64,000 nt of DNA. Origin: Lysobacter_I brunescens (GTDB lineage: Bacteria > Pseudomonadota > Gammaproteobacteria > Xanthomonadales > Xanthomonadaceae). The stretch's first letter is position 1. Each line of letters starts with the position of its first letter. Under the pieces are notes generated by a model. That model saw only the letters and a list, made by a program, of their open reading frames with translations, had not been told where the DNA came from and searched no databases. Positions 8,582 through 16,735 of the stretch are shown here, in pieces. Location of the stretch: positions 186,001 to 250,000 of the forward strand of contig NZ_JBHTIF010000003.1 in NCBI RefSeq assembly GCF_042677005.1. Reading direction: 5' to 3'. The position numbers and the translations under genes are program-made.

Positions 8582-8671
8582 GGAGAGATGGCCGAGTGGT
8601 TTAAGGCAGCGGTCTTGAAAACCGCCGAAGGGTCAAACCTTCCGTGGGTTCGAATCCCACTCTCTCCGCCA
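8582..8671 (+). tRNA. tRNA-Ser(TGA)
   Basis: A 90-nt class II tRNA. The acceptor arms GGAGAGA / TCTCTCC pair perfectly, the discriminator is G and the CCA is encoded. The anticodon loop CTTGAAA gives anticodon TGA, which reads UCN serine codons. The long variable arm (AGGGTCAAACCTT) and the T arm GTGGGTTCGAATCCCAC are typical of tRNA-Ser. It stands alone and is followed directly by a strong hairpin. Confidence 0.97.
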
Positions 8672-8709
8672 GATACGCAAAGGCCCCCGAAAGGGGGCTT
8701 TTGCGTATC
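8672..8709 (+). terminator. tRNA-Ser terminator
   Basis: GATACGCAAAGGCCCCC pairs with GGGGGCTTTTGCGTATC around a GAAA loop with one mismatch; the core GGCCCCC-GAAA-GGGGGCTTTT looks like an intrinsic terminator. The pairing can extend outward into the tRNA 3' end (CCGCCA at 8666-8671 with TGGCGG at 8709-8714), so the hairpin base includes the encoded CCA. Confidence 0.75.
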
Positions 8710-8748
8710 TGGCGGAGCGCAGCCGGTGGACGAATACGCCAGGTTCGA

Positions 8749-8877
8749 CGCATCGGCAGGATTGCCGATGCGCACAGCGAAGCTGCCCGCAGGGGTGAGG
8801 TGGGAATTCGCGCGGCATGCCGCGCGCCACCGAACGCCGATGCATACGCATCGGCCGGAAAGGGCCATGGATGGCCC
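8749..8877. repeat. Cluster of four short hairpins downstream of tRNA-Ser
   Basis: Four separate perfect palindromes occur in 130 bp: 8749-8772 (10-bp stem, GGAT loop), 8809-8826 (18-bp palindrome CGCGCGGCATGCCGCGCG), 8836-8855 (8-bp stem, ATAC loop) and 8862-8877 (GGGCCAT-GG-ATGGCCC). None encodes a credible gene. The same style of hairpin, with GGAT at the centre, recurs inside aguA and between two peptide genes near 52.2 kb, so this looks like a dispersed palindromic repeat family. Confidence 0.6.
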
Positions 8878-8911
8878 GAGTAAATCTCACTCTTTTCAAA
8901 AAAACTCAAAA

Positions 8912-9781
8912 TTAAACTGACTGCTGGACTATCAATTTCTGAGTCCGCTGTGGAATTCCATGCTCCTTATCCAAGGCATTGGCATTCTCATAAATCTCGA
9001 TAGTCAATTGCTTGCAAGCATTCGACACTCGAAAGTCTGTAAATGCCTCAGCGGGGCCGCTCGCCCAAAAGGTCTGGGTGCCGCCTACTATGCCGGTAGA
9101 ATGATCCCATGCAATTGATGGCGGTGTTGACGACATCATCCAGCCCATGCTCAGTTCTGCACCTGGGCTATGTGGTGTGCCAATCAACTTGATCCTTATG
9201 GCATGGCCGCTGCTTAGCTTGACTGCCAAGCAGTATCGTTTATCCGCTTCAAGCGCAGCGTTGTCGTTCATTGCTAATACATTGGGGCGATTTTGCACGA
9301 TCTCCGGATAATCCAGTCGGTCGGCGCGAATTGCACTTTCTATGCTCCGGATCGCAGCCCCAAGGGAGGCTTCTTGTTCACCCTTGCGGAAGCGGTCAAG
9401 ATTGAAGTCAACGGGTTGTATGCCCGCCAAGTCGGAAAGGTAATTGAGTTTCTCTCCTCGTGGCGTGAGCAAAAACGCGCGATGAATGCCGTGTTTAGCG
9501 GCAAAGTATCCAAGCTCAAAGACAACATTCATTCTGGGCACGAGAAACGTGGCATCGCGGCTTTGCAAGACATCGTCGGGCGTAAGCACAAATATGCCGT
9601 AGGCATGACTGTCAACAGCTTTGGCGAATGAATCTAAAGCGCCGAACCCGGCTCGAAATACACCCTGTGTCCAAACCGTCGGCTCATACCTATAGTCAAG
9701 TTGCCTCTGCACCTCGGTTGCAACATCAAGAGCTTCTTTATCAGCGGCTGACAGAATGAGAATTCTAGGGCGACTAGTCAT
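8912..9781 (-). CDS. TIR-like predicted nucleotide-binding protein
   Basis: 289 residues. The N-terminal 150 residues match the TIR-like domain of CBASS/Pycsar effectors (Cap12-like family): a RILILSAADK strand, a glycine-rich region near GFGALDSF, YGIFVLTPDD, and PRMNVVFELGYFAAKHG with the candidate catalytic Glu at residue 89. Such proteins degrade NAD+ or bind nucleotides and are often antiphage effectors; that is family knowledge. The C-terminal 120 or so residues are strand-rich and unfamiliar, perhaps a sensor or partner domain. No cyclase, STING or phage-defence partner lies nearby. Base composition is clearly more AT-rich than its neighbours and a tRNA gene stands beside it, suggesting acquisition by transfer. 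No obvious ribosome binding site was seen at the ATG. Confidence 0.78.
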   Translation of the reverse strand: MTSRPRILILSAADKEALDVATEVQRQLDYRYEPTVWTQGVFRAGFGALDSFAKAVDSHAYGIFVLTPDDVLQSRDATFLVPRMNVVFELGYFAAKHGIHRAFLLTPRGEKLNYLSDLAGIQPVDFNLDRFRKGEQEASLGAAIRSIESAIRADRLDYPEIVQNRPNVLAMNDNAALEADKRYCLAVKLSSGHAIRIKLIGTPHSPGAELSMGWMMSSTPPSIAWDHSTGIVGGTQTFWASGPAEAFTDFRVSNACKQLTIEIYENANALDKEHGIPQRTQKLIVQQSV

Positions 9782-9922
9782 GGATGCAGTGCCTTGATTG
9801 ACTTATGGGGTATAAGTTGGATTCTTTGGCATTCTACTTCTATGACTGCGGAAGCAGTCTTGACCCAAAGACGTGTTTCTTAGCAATTTCTGGAGCGATA
9901 CAGGGCTCCTGATCCGAAACCC

Positions 9923-10825
9923 TCACTCCACCCCCGCATCCCAAGCCCGGATCGCAGCCTCCACCGCGTCGATGCCTTTCGCGACGGCGTCCGCGTCGAC
10001 ATGCTCGATGGTGTCGTCGGCGCTGTGGATCACCTTCATCACCTTCGGCATCGATTCCGGTTCCTTGCCGCCGAACACGGCGAGGATGTTCGGGATCTCG
10101 GTCGCGCCGACCAGCGAATAGGACACCGCCGGCCATTCGGCCTTGAGGAAGGCGAGGTGATCGGTTGGCGGATACTGCCTGCCTGCGGTGATCTGCAGGC
10201 CCTGCGCCTGCGCGGCGTCGCGGCTGCGCGCGACCAGCGGATGCGCGTCGTCGGGCGTCATCATCCACAGGCTGTCGCCCCAGCCGAACACATCGAAATT
10301 CACGTACAGCGCCGGCTTCTCGCGTTTGTCGGCGACATACGCCGCTGCGCCGCGCAGGCCTTCCTCTTCGAGATCCCAGAAGGCGACCTGCACGCGGTGG
10401 CGCTGCAGCGGCTGCACGCGGAAGCGTTCGGCGAGTGCCAGGGCGACCGCGCTGCCGGACGCGTTGTCGGTGGCGCCGCGCCCCGCACTGACGCGATCGG
10501 AATGCGCGCCGATCAGCAGCAGCGGCTGTTCGGTGCGACCGCTGACATCGGCGATCAGGTTCTCGCCGGTGACGGTGCCGTGCAGGAAGGTGTGCACCTG
10601 TGCCGGCATGCCGGCCGCGTCCAGGCGCTTGCGCAGGTAGTCGCGACGCCCCGCGTTGTCGTCGGCCGACGCCATGCCGGCCACGTCGGCCTGCCATGCG
10701 GTCTTGGCGACCTCGGACGGGTTCGGCATGTCCAGGGCCAGCGCGGACTGCGCGAGCATGCCGCCGGCGAGGAGCAGGGCGGCGAGAGCGAGGGGCGCAC
10801 GGCGCAGGAAAGCGGGCAGATGCAT
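9923..10825 (-). CDS. Exported M28-family zinc aminopeptidase
   Basis: 300 residues with an N-terminal signal peptide (LALAALLLAGGMLAQSALA, about residues 12-30). Metal ligands of the M28 family are visible: GAHSD with His108, ATDNASG with Asp120, FWDLEEEG with the catalytic and metal-binding Glu pair (153-154), and PTDHLAF with the last His. These enzymes remove N-terminal residues from peptides in the periplasm or medium. I chose the ATG at 10825 because GGAG lies 7 bases upstream and the signal peptide follows directly; the longer open frame upstream is a shadow. It diverges from the response regulator gene. Confidence 0.88.
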   Translation of the reverse strand: MHLPAFLRRAPLALAALLLAGGMLAQSALALDMPNPSEVAKTAWQADVAGMASADDNAGRRDYLRKRLDAAGMPAQVHTFLHGTVTGENLIADVSGRTEQPLLLIGAHSDRVSAGRGATDNASGSAVALALAERFRVQPLQRHRVQVAFWDLEEEGLRGAAAYVADKREKPALYVNFDVFGWGDSLWMMTPDDAHPLVARSRDAAQAQGLQITAGRQYPPTDHLAFLKAEWPAVSYSLVGATEIPNILAVFGGKEPESMPKVMKVIHSADDTIEHVDADAVAKGIDAVEAAIRAWDAGVE

Positions 10826-10997
10826 GTCGAAACTCCGGGGACGAAGCGCCGATGGTGCCAGAGCCGCAGGGCGCACGGCCCTGTCGGAAGTCATCGGGGT
10901 CGGAATTTTCCTACAGGCCCGAGGGCGGTCTTCCGCTTGTCGCCCGCCGGTGCGCCGCCTAGTCTGTGCGCCGGACGAACCGATGGAAGCCAAGGGA

Positions 10998-11645
10998 ATG
11001 ACGATCCGCGTATTTCTGCTCGACGACCACGCGCTGGTGCGCACCGGCATGCGCATGATGCTGGCCAACGAAACCGATATCGAAGTGGTCGGCGAGGCCG
11101 ACAACGGCGAAACCGCACTGCCGATGATTCGCAAGCTCAAGCCCGACGTGGTGCTGTGCGACCTGCATCTGCCCGGCATCAGCGGGCTGGAGGTGACCGA
11201 ACGCATCGTCAAGGGCGACTACGGTTGCCGCGTGGTCGTGGTGTCGGTGCTGGAGGACGGGCCGATGCCGAAGCGCCTGATCGAGGCCGGCGCATCCGGA
11301 TATGTCGGCAAGGCCGGCGATGCGGCCGAACTGCTGCGCGCGGTGCGCGATGTGTCGCGCGGCAAGCGCTATCTGGCCAGCGGGATCGCGCAGCATCTGG
11401 CGCTGTCCGGGCTCGGTGGTGAAGCGACGCCGTTCGATGCGCTGTCGCCGCGCGAGCTGGAAGTGGCGATGCTGATGGTGCAGGGCATCCGCCAGGAAGA
11501 GATCGCGCGACGCCTGAGCCTCAGCGCGAAGACGGTGAACACGCACAAGGCGCGTCTGTTCGAGAAACTCGGGATCCAGGACAGCATCGCGCTGGCGAGG
11601 CTGTCCACGCAGTACGGACTGAGCGACCCCGCGCGCGCCGTGTGA
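10998..11645 (+). CDS. GacA/UvrY-like LuxR-type response regulator
   Basis: 215 residues. Receiver domain: acidic pair in FLLDDHALVRTG, phospho-acceptor Asp in VVLCDLHLPGISG, switch Ser/Thr region VVVSVLEDG and Lys in YVGKAGD. C-terminal LuxR helix-turn-helix: DALSPRELEVAMLMVQGI, then LSLSAKTVNTHKARLFEKLGI. The stretch IAQHLALSG...TPFDALS is close to GacA/UvrY, which responds to BarA/GacS-type kinases and controls small CsrA-sponging RNAs. Unlike in many relatives, uvrC does not follow it; it converges with rne. An in-frame ATG at 10983 is an alternative start. Confidence 0.85.
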   Translation: MTIRVFLLDDHALVRTGMRMMLANETDIEVVGEADNGETALPMIRKLKPDVVLCDLHLPGISGLEVTERIVKGDYGCRVVVVSVLEDGPMPKRLIEAGASGYVGKAGDAAELLRAVRDVSRGKRYLASGIAQHLALSGLGGEATPFDALSPRELEVAMLMVQGIRQEEIARRLSLSAKTVNTHKARLFEKLGIQDSIALARLSTQYGLSDPARAV

Positions 11646-11656
11646 CGCGCGCGGGG
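11627..11656. terminator. GC-rich hairpin between gacA-like and rne genes
   Basis: CCCCGCGCGC pairs with GCGCGCGGGG across a 10-base loop that contains the response regulator stop codon. It lies in the 18-bp gap between two convergent genes and could end transcription from both sides, though no T-run follows. Confidence 0.4.
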
Positions 11657-11663
11657 CTGTGCA

Positions 11664-14600
11664 TCAGGCGCGCGGTGCGCTCTCGTCGCTCGACGACGTG
11701 TCGGCGGCGGGACGTGCGTCGACCGGCTGGGCATCGAACAGCGGCAGGCCGACGCCGTACTGCGGTGCGGCGATTTCACTGACGAGCTCGGCGGCGACGT
11801 CCGGCGCGGCGACGATCACGTCCGGCGTCGCGGCGACGCTTTCGGTGGAGATTTCCGCAGTCGCTTCGACCTTGGCGGCTTCCACGACGGTGGCTTCCGC
11901 AACCGGGACTTCGACGACAGGTGCTTCGACAGCGACAGACTCGACGGCGGCCGTTGCGGCAGGCGCCGTTTCGACGAGCGTCGCCTGGACAGCGGACTGT
12001 TCGACCACGGTCTGCTCGACGGCCGCCTGTTCGACTGCCGGTTCGACAACGGCCGGTTCAACCACGGTGGATTCCACGACCGTCGGTTCGATCACGGCGG
12101 GTTCGATCACCGCAGGCTCGGGCACCACCACAGGCTCGGGCGCCACAGGCGTTTCGACGACGGTTTCGCTTGGTGCGACGGGCGTCTCCGACGGTGCGGC
12201 AGGTGTCGTGCTCGCAGCGGTGTCGACAGCCGGCTGCTGGGGCGTGGGTTCGATTTGCGCAGGCGCATCGACGGCGGTTTCCGCCAGGGCAGCGACGGCA
12301 GCGACCGCGACCGGTGCGGCGATCGCAGCAGCCACGGGAGCCGGCGTTGCCTTCTCGGCAATCTCCGTCTTGGCGGGCGCTTCAGGCAGGTCGTCGAAGT
12401 CGAACTCCGGCTGGCTGCGATCAACCGTGATCTGCGCGCCGTCGTCGACGGCGATCACGTCATCGCCCAGTGCCTCGGCACCGGCGTTCTCGCCATTGCC
12501 GCGACGGCGGCGGCGACCACCGCGACGGCCACGACGGCGACGACCGCCACCTTCGGCGCTGCCGTCATCGCTGCCTTCGCCATCGCCGGCATCGGCGGTT
12601 GCGTCATCGCCGGCCTGCAGCGCGTCGTCGGACGCCGCGATGCCTTCGGTCTTCGGCACGATCGGTGCAGCGACTGCGGGTGCAGCGATAGCGACGGCCG
12701 CGACAGCCGGTGCGGCTGCGGCTTCGGCCGTGGTCACTGCAGGTACGGCAGGCAGCGGCTTCTGCGCCTCGGCCTGTTGCGGCTGCGCACGCTCCTCGCG
12801 ACGCGGCTGGCGCGGCTCGTTGCCCTGCGGCTTCTGTGCCTGCGTCTGCGCCTCGGCCTGGCGTTCCTGACCCTTCTCCTGCTGGCCGCGTGGCTTCTGA
12901 CCCTGGCCCTGCGGCTGGCCGCCCTGCTGCTGCGGGTTCTGCTGCTTCTGCTGCTTCTGCTGGCCGTTGTTCTGCGGCTGCTTCTGCGGACCACCCTGCG
13001 CCTGACCCTGCTGCGCATTGCGGCTTTGATCGTTGCGTGACTGCTCGTTGCGTGACTGCTCGTTGCGGCGCTCGTCACGACGGTCGTCGCGACGCTCCTG
13101 GCGCGGCTGCTGGCCCTTCGGCCCGCGCTGGTCCCGGCGCTGGTCGCGATCGCGGCGCTGGTCGCCGCCGCGGTCCTGCCGGCCCTGGCCCTGCTGGCCA
13201 TGCTGTGCTTTCGACGGCGCTGCCGGCTGCGCGGTTTCGCCGCCGAACAGGCCCTTCAGCCAGCCCATGAGACCACCGGACTTCGCGACAGGTGCGGGCT
13301 GGTGAGCAGGGGCCGCGACCGGCGTCGGTGCAGGTGCCGGAGCGGGCGCCGGCTGCTGGCGCGGCTGCTCTTCGCGTTCTTCGCGTAGCGGGGCAGGGCG
13401 GTCGGGCTTGACGTTGGTCACCGCGAACGGCGGCGGGATGTTGAGGTTGGCCTTGGTCAGCGCGATCGTGGCCAGCTTGCGCGGCGTGCCGCGCTGGTAG
13501 CTCGGCTTCGCGGTTTCCTCGCCCATCTCGTTCTCGCGGATGCGCGTGACTTCGTAGTGCGGGGTGTGCAGCGACTCGTCGGCGACGATCACGATCGGCG
13601 CGTCGTGGCGCTTCTCGATCTCGCTCAGCGCGCGGCGCTTTTCGTTGAGCAGGTAGTTGGCGATCTCCACCGGCGCCTGCACCAGCACCTGGCCGGTGTT
13701 GTCCTTCATCGCATGCTCTTCGGCGAGGCGGATGATCGACAGCGACAGGGATTCGATGCTGCGCATGCGGCCGTGGCCGTCGCAGCGCGGGCAGACCAGC
13801 TGGCTGGATTCGCCGAGGCTGGGGCGCAGGCGCTGGCGCGACATTTCCATCAGGCCGAACTTGGAGATGCGACCGAGCTGCACGCGGGCGCGGTCGTGCT
13901 TGAGCGCCTGGGCCAGGCGGTTCTCGACCTCGCGCTGGTGCTTGTTCGAGGTCATGTCGATGAAGTCGATCACGACCAGGCCGCCGAGGTCGCGCAGGCG
14001 CATCTGGCGCGCGACTTCCTCGGCCGCTTCGAGGTTGGTGTTGAACGCGGTTTCCTCGATGTCGCCGCCCTTGGTGGCGCGCGAGGAGTTCACGTCGACC
14101 GCAGTCAGCGCTTCGGTCTGGTCGATCACCAGCGAGCCGCCGGACGGCAGGCGGACGGTGCGCTCGTAGGCGTTCTCGATCTGCGATTCGATCTGGAAGC
14201 GGTTGAAGAGCGGGGTGTCGTCGGTGTAGTGCTTGAGCTTGCGCAGGTTGTGCGGCATGACCTGCTCGACGAAGTCGCGCGCCTCGGCGTACATCTCCGG
14301 GGTGTCGACCAGGATTTCGCCGATGTCGGCGCGCATGTAGTCGCGCAGGGCGCGGATGATCAGGCGCGATTCCTGGTAGATCGGCAGCGGCGAGGGCTTC
14401 TTCAGCGCGGCCTCGGTGATCGACCGCCACACGCTGAGCAGGTAGTCGAGGTCCCACTGCAGCTCTTCAGCATCGCGGCCGACGCCGGCGGTGCGGATGA
14501 TCACGCCCATGTCGTCGGGGATGTTGAGCTTGTCCATCGCCTCCTTGAGGGCGGCGCGGTCGTCGCCCTCGATGCGGCGCGAGACGCCGCCGGCGGTGGG

Positions 14601-14996
14601 CGAGTTCGGCATCAGCACCATGTAGCGGCCGGCCAGCGAGATGAACGTGGTCAGGGCCGCGCCCTTGTTGCCGCGCTCTTCCTTGTCGACCTGGACGACG
14701 ATCTCCTGGCCTTCGCGCAGGAGTTCCTTGATGCTGGCCTTGTGGTGGTCCACGCCGGCCTGGAAGTAATCGCGGGAGATTTCCTTCAGCGGCAGGAAGC
14801 CGTGTCGCTCGCCACCGTATTCGACGAAGGCGGCTTCCAGCGACGGTTCGAGCCGGGTGATGCGGCCCTTGTAGATGTTGGACTTCTTCTGTTCCTTCGA
14901 CGGGCGTTCGATGTCGATGTCGTAGAGGTTCTGTCCGTCGACGATCGCGACGCGCAGTTCTTCCGCCTGCGTCGCATTGATGAGCATGCGTTTCAT
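11664..14996 (-). CDS. rne: Ribonuclease E
   Basis: 1110 residues. The start MKRMLINATQ is the standard RNase E N-terminus and settles the ATG at 14996. The S1 RNA-binding domain (KSNIYKGRITRLEPSLEAAFVEYG) is followed by the catalytic DNase I-like part with TAVDVNSSRATKGGD and GGLVVIDFIDM, carrying the two metal-binding Asp residues, and then the Zn-link CPRC. It makes the first cuts in mRNA decay and processes rRNA and tRNA as a membrane-attached degradosome scaffold. The unstructured C-terminal half has a GWLKGLFGG segment that may be the membrane anchor, Arg/Gln-rich RNA-binding stretches, and a tail (about residues 950-1015) of V-V-E-P/A repeats. It diverges from rluC across a 634-bp spacer. 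Confidence 0.96.
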   Translation of the reverse strand: MKRMLINATQAEELRVAIVDGQNLYDIDIERPSKEQKKSNIYKGRITRLEPSLEAAFVEYGGERHGFLPLKEISRDYFQAGVDHHKASIKELLREGQEIVVQVDKEERGNKGAALTTFISLAGRYMVLMPNSPTAGGVSRRIEGDDRAALKEAMDKLNIPDDMGVIIRTAGVGRDAEELQWDLDYLLSVWRSITEAALKKPSPLPIYQESRLIIRALRDYMRADIGEILVDTPEMYAEARDFVEQVMPHNLRKLKHYTDDTPLFNRFQIESQIENAYERTVRLPSGGSLVIDQTEALTAVDVNSSRATKGGDIEETAFNTNLEAAEEVARQMRLRDLGGLVVIDFIDMTSNKHQREVENRLAQALKHDRARVQLGRISKFGLMEMSRQRLRPSLGESSQLVCPRCDGHGRMRSIESLSLSIIRLAEEHAMKDNTGQVLVQAPVEIANYLLNEKRRALSEIEKRHDAPIVIVADESLHTPHYEVTRIRENEMGEETAKPSYQRGTPRKLATIALTKANLNIPPPFAVTNVKPDRPAPLREEREEQPRQQPAPAPAPAPTPVAAPAHQPAPVAKSGGLMGWLKGLFGGETAQPAAPSKAQHGQQGQGRQDRGGDQRRDRDQRRDQRGPKGQQPRQERRDDRRDERRNEQSRNEQSRNDQSRNAQQGQAQGGPQKQPQNNGQQKQQKQQNPQQQGGQPQGQGQKPRGQQEKGQERQAEAQTQAQKPQGNEPRQPRREERAQPQQAEAQKPLPAVPAVTTAEAAAAPAVAAVAIAAPAVAAPIVPKTEGIAASDDALQAGDDATADAGDGEGSDDGSAEGGGRRRRGRRGGRRRRRGNGENAGAEALGDDVIAVDDGAQITVDRSQPEFDFDDLPEAPAKTEIAEKATPAPVAAAIAAPVAVAAVAALAETAVDAPAQIEPTPQQPAVDTAASTTPAAPSETPVAPSETVVETPVAPEPVVVPEPAVIEPAVIEPTVVESTVVEPAVVEPAVEQAAVEQTVVEQSAVQATLVETAPAATAAVESVAVEAPVVEVPVAEATVVEAAKVEATAEISTESVAATPDVIVAAPDVAAELVSEIAAPQYGVGLPLFDAQPVDARPAADTSSSDESAPRA

Positions 14997-15630
14997 GGTC
15001 TTGCGTTCCTCGCGCGCTCTCCCCGGGCGCATCGCGTGGATGCGGAAACCGGATGCGCGGGACGCCGGGGGGCGCGTCGCCTGGAGCAGACCTTCGGCCG
15101 CATGCGTCGTGCGGGCGCCCGGGGCGTTGTCGCGCGCTGCGGACCCCGATCCCGTCGAAACGGAACTGCGGCCCGGCCCACCACGCGCGATGGCGCATGG
15201 TGCCGGCGACAACCTCCTTGTCGGTTCGCCCGGGTCGTCCCGCCGGCTTTCGCCCGGACGGCCCGTCGTTGCAGATGGCGTGGGGTGTTTCCAGCGCTAC
15301 GACACCACGGCGGACCGCGGGAGCGCTTGTTGTGCATGGAGCTAGTGTTGCCGGGCCGGCGGCCGACTCCCTTCGCGCCTTCGGCGCGAGGGGCGGCCAC
15401 ACGGGACGTGTTCAGCCCAGGTGCGCATGGCACCCGGCGATAAGCGGGAGTGCCGACGAGCCGCTAACATGGCCGCCCCGAGGACGGTGGTCGCGCACTC
15501 CATCGGATATCGCGGGGGAGGTGGGCTTTCGGCCCGCTGGCACCGCCGGCCGACGTTGCGGCTGGCGACCAACTCCTTAGCGAAATCAAACCCTTATATC
15601 GCGCAGCGAGTGTAGCAGATCACGACCCTG
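14997..15630. promoter_or_regulatory. Long rne-rluC divergent spacer, probable rne leader
   Basis: 634 bp without a credible gene. In E. coli the rne transcript has a long 5' leader whose hairpins let RNase E destabilise its own mRNA; the length and orientation here are consistent with the same arrangement, by inference. A CTTATATCG box near 15592-15600 can serve as a -10-like element on either strand. I did not resolve individual leader hairpins. Confidence 0.5.
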
Positions 15631-16626
15631 ATGGCCTCATCCAATTCTCGTGGGGACGACTCCCCCCAGCGGCCTTCGGGCCAGGTCCGCCTTGTCCGCG
15701 TCGCCGACGACCGGGCCGGCCAGCGGCTGGACAATTTCCTGCTCGGGCAGCTCAAGGGCGCGCCCAAGTCCTTGATCTACAAGATCGTGCGCAGCGGCCA
15801 GGTCCGCGTGAACGGCGGCCGTGCCAAGGCCGAGACGCGCCTGGAGGGCGGCGACGAAGTGCGCATCCCGCCGGTCCGTCTGGCCGAGGCCGGTGAAAAG
15901 ACGCCACCACCCAAGGGCCTGCTGGCGGCGATGGAGGCCAGCATCGTCTTCGAGGATGCCCGTCTGCTCGCCATCAACAAGCCGTCCGGGCTGGCCAGCC
16001 ACGGCGGGAGCGGGATCAGCCACGGGGCGATCGAGACCCTGCGCGCCCTCCGGCCGAGGGAGTCGCTGGAGCTGGTCCACCGGCTCGACCGCGATACCTC
16101 GGGCCTGCTGATCGTTGCCAAGAAGCGTTCGGCCCTGACCGAACTGCAGGCCCTGATGCGCGAGAACGACGCCGACGAGGGGCGGGGGATCGCCAAGCGC
16201 TACCTGGCTCTGCTGGTCGGGCGCATGCCGGACGGCGTCATGACCGTCGACGCGCCGCTGCACATCGGCCTGCGCCAGGGCGGCGAGCGGCATGTCCAGG
16301 TGCATCCGAACGGCAAGCCTTCGCTGAGCCACTTCCGCGTGCTGGAGCGACGTGGCGGACATTCCTACTGCGAGGTGCGGATCGAGACCGGTCGCACCCA
16401 CCAGATCCGCGTTCACGCCCAGCACATCGGCCATGCCGTCGCCGGCGACGACAAGTACGGCGACCCCGAGATCAACAAGCGCCTGCGCGAACAGATCGGC
16501 CTCAAGCGCCTGTTCCTGCACGCCGCATCGCTGGAATTCGCCCTCGACGGCGGTCGCGCCCCGTACCTGCTCGATGCGCCGCTCGCGCCCGAGCTGATGG
16601 ATGTGCTGGATCGGCTGGGGTCGTAG
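15631..16626 (+). CDS. rluC: 23S rRNA pseudouridine(955/2504/2580) synthase RluC
   Basis: 331 residues. N-terminal S4 RNA-binding domain (RLDNFLLGQLKGAPKSLIYKIVRSGQVRVNG) followed by the RluA-type catalytic domain with HRLDRDTSG, whose first Asp (153) is the catalytic residue, and the RTHQIRVH motif. It isomerises three uridines of 23S rRNA. The divergent position next to rne is conserved in gammaproteobacteria and supports RluC over RluA or RluD. Length is normal. Confidence 0.94.
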   Translation: MASSNSRGDDSPQRPSGQVRLVRVADDRAGQRLDNFLLGQLKGAPKSLIYKIVRSGQVRVNGGRAKAETRLEGGDEVRIPPVRLAEAGEKTPPPKGLLAAMEASIVFEDARLLAINKPSGLASHGGSGISHGAIETLRALRPRESLELVHRLDRDTSGLLIVAKKRSALTELQALMRENDADEGRGIAKRYLALLVGRMPDGVMTVDAPLHIGLRQGGERHVQVHPNGKPSLSHFRVLERRGGHSYCEVRIETGRTHQIRVHAQHIGHAVAGDDKYGDPEINKRLREQIGLKRLFLHAASLEFALDGGRAPYLLDAPLAPELMDVLDRLGS

Positions 16627-16735
16627 AAGGCGCCTGGCGCTGCTTGGCGCCCGCCCCCGGATGGACCATCATCATGTCGGATACTGCGATGGGGATCGTG
16701 GTGTCCGGCACGTCCACTACAGGGGATCTCCTCGC

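Noticed and set aside
9293..9631. 112-codon plus-strand frame across the TIR-like gene
   Set aside because: Antisense to a well-supported protein, with no ribosome binding site or recognisable domain.
8912..9781. Complete CBASS or Pycsar system
   Set aside because: Only the TIR-like protein is present; neither a CD-NTase nor a pyrimidine cyclase gene is seen nearby.
8582..9925. Genomic island with attL/attR at tRNA-Ser
   Set aside because: I looked for a second copy of the tRNA 3' end (GGGTTCGAATCCCAC...) up to 9.95 kb and saw none, and there is no integrase gene. Composition alone supports transfer.
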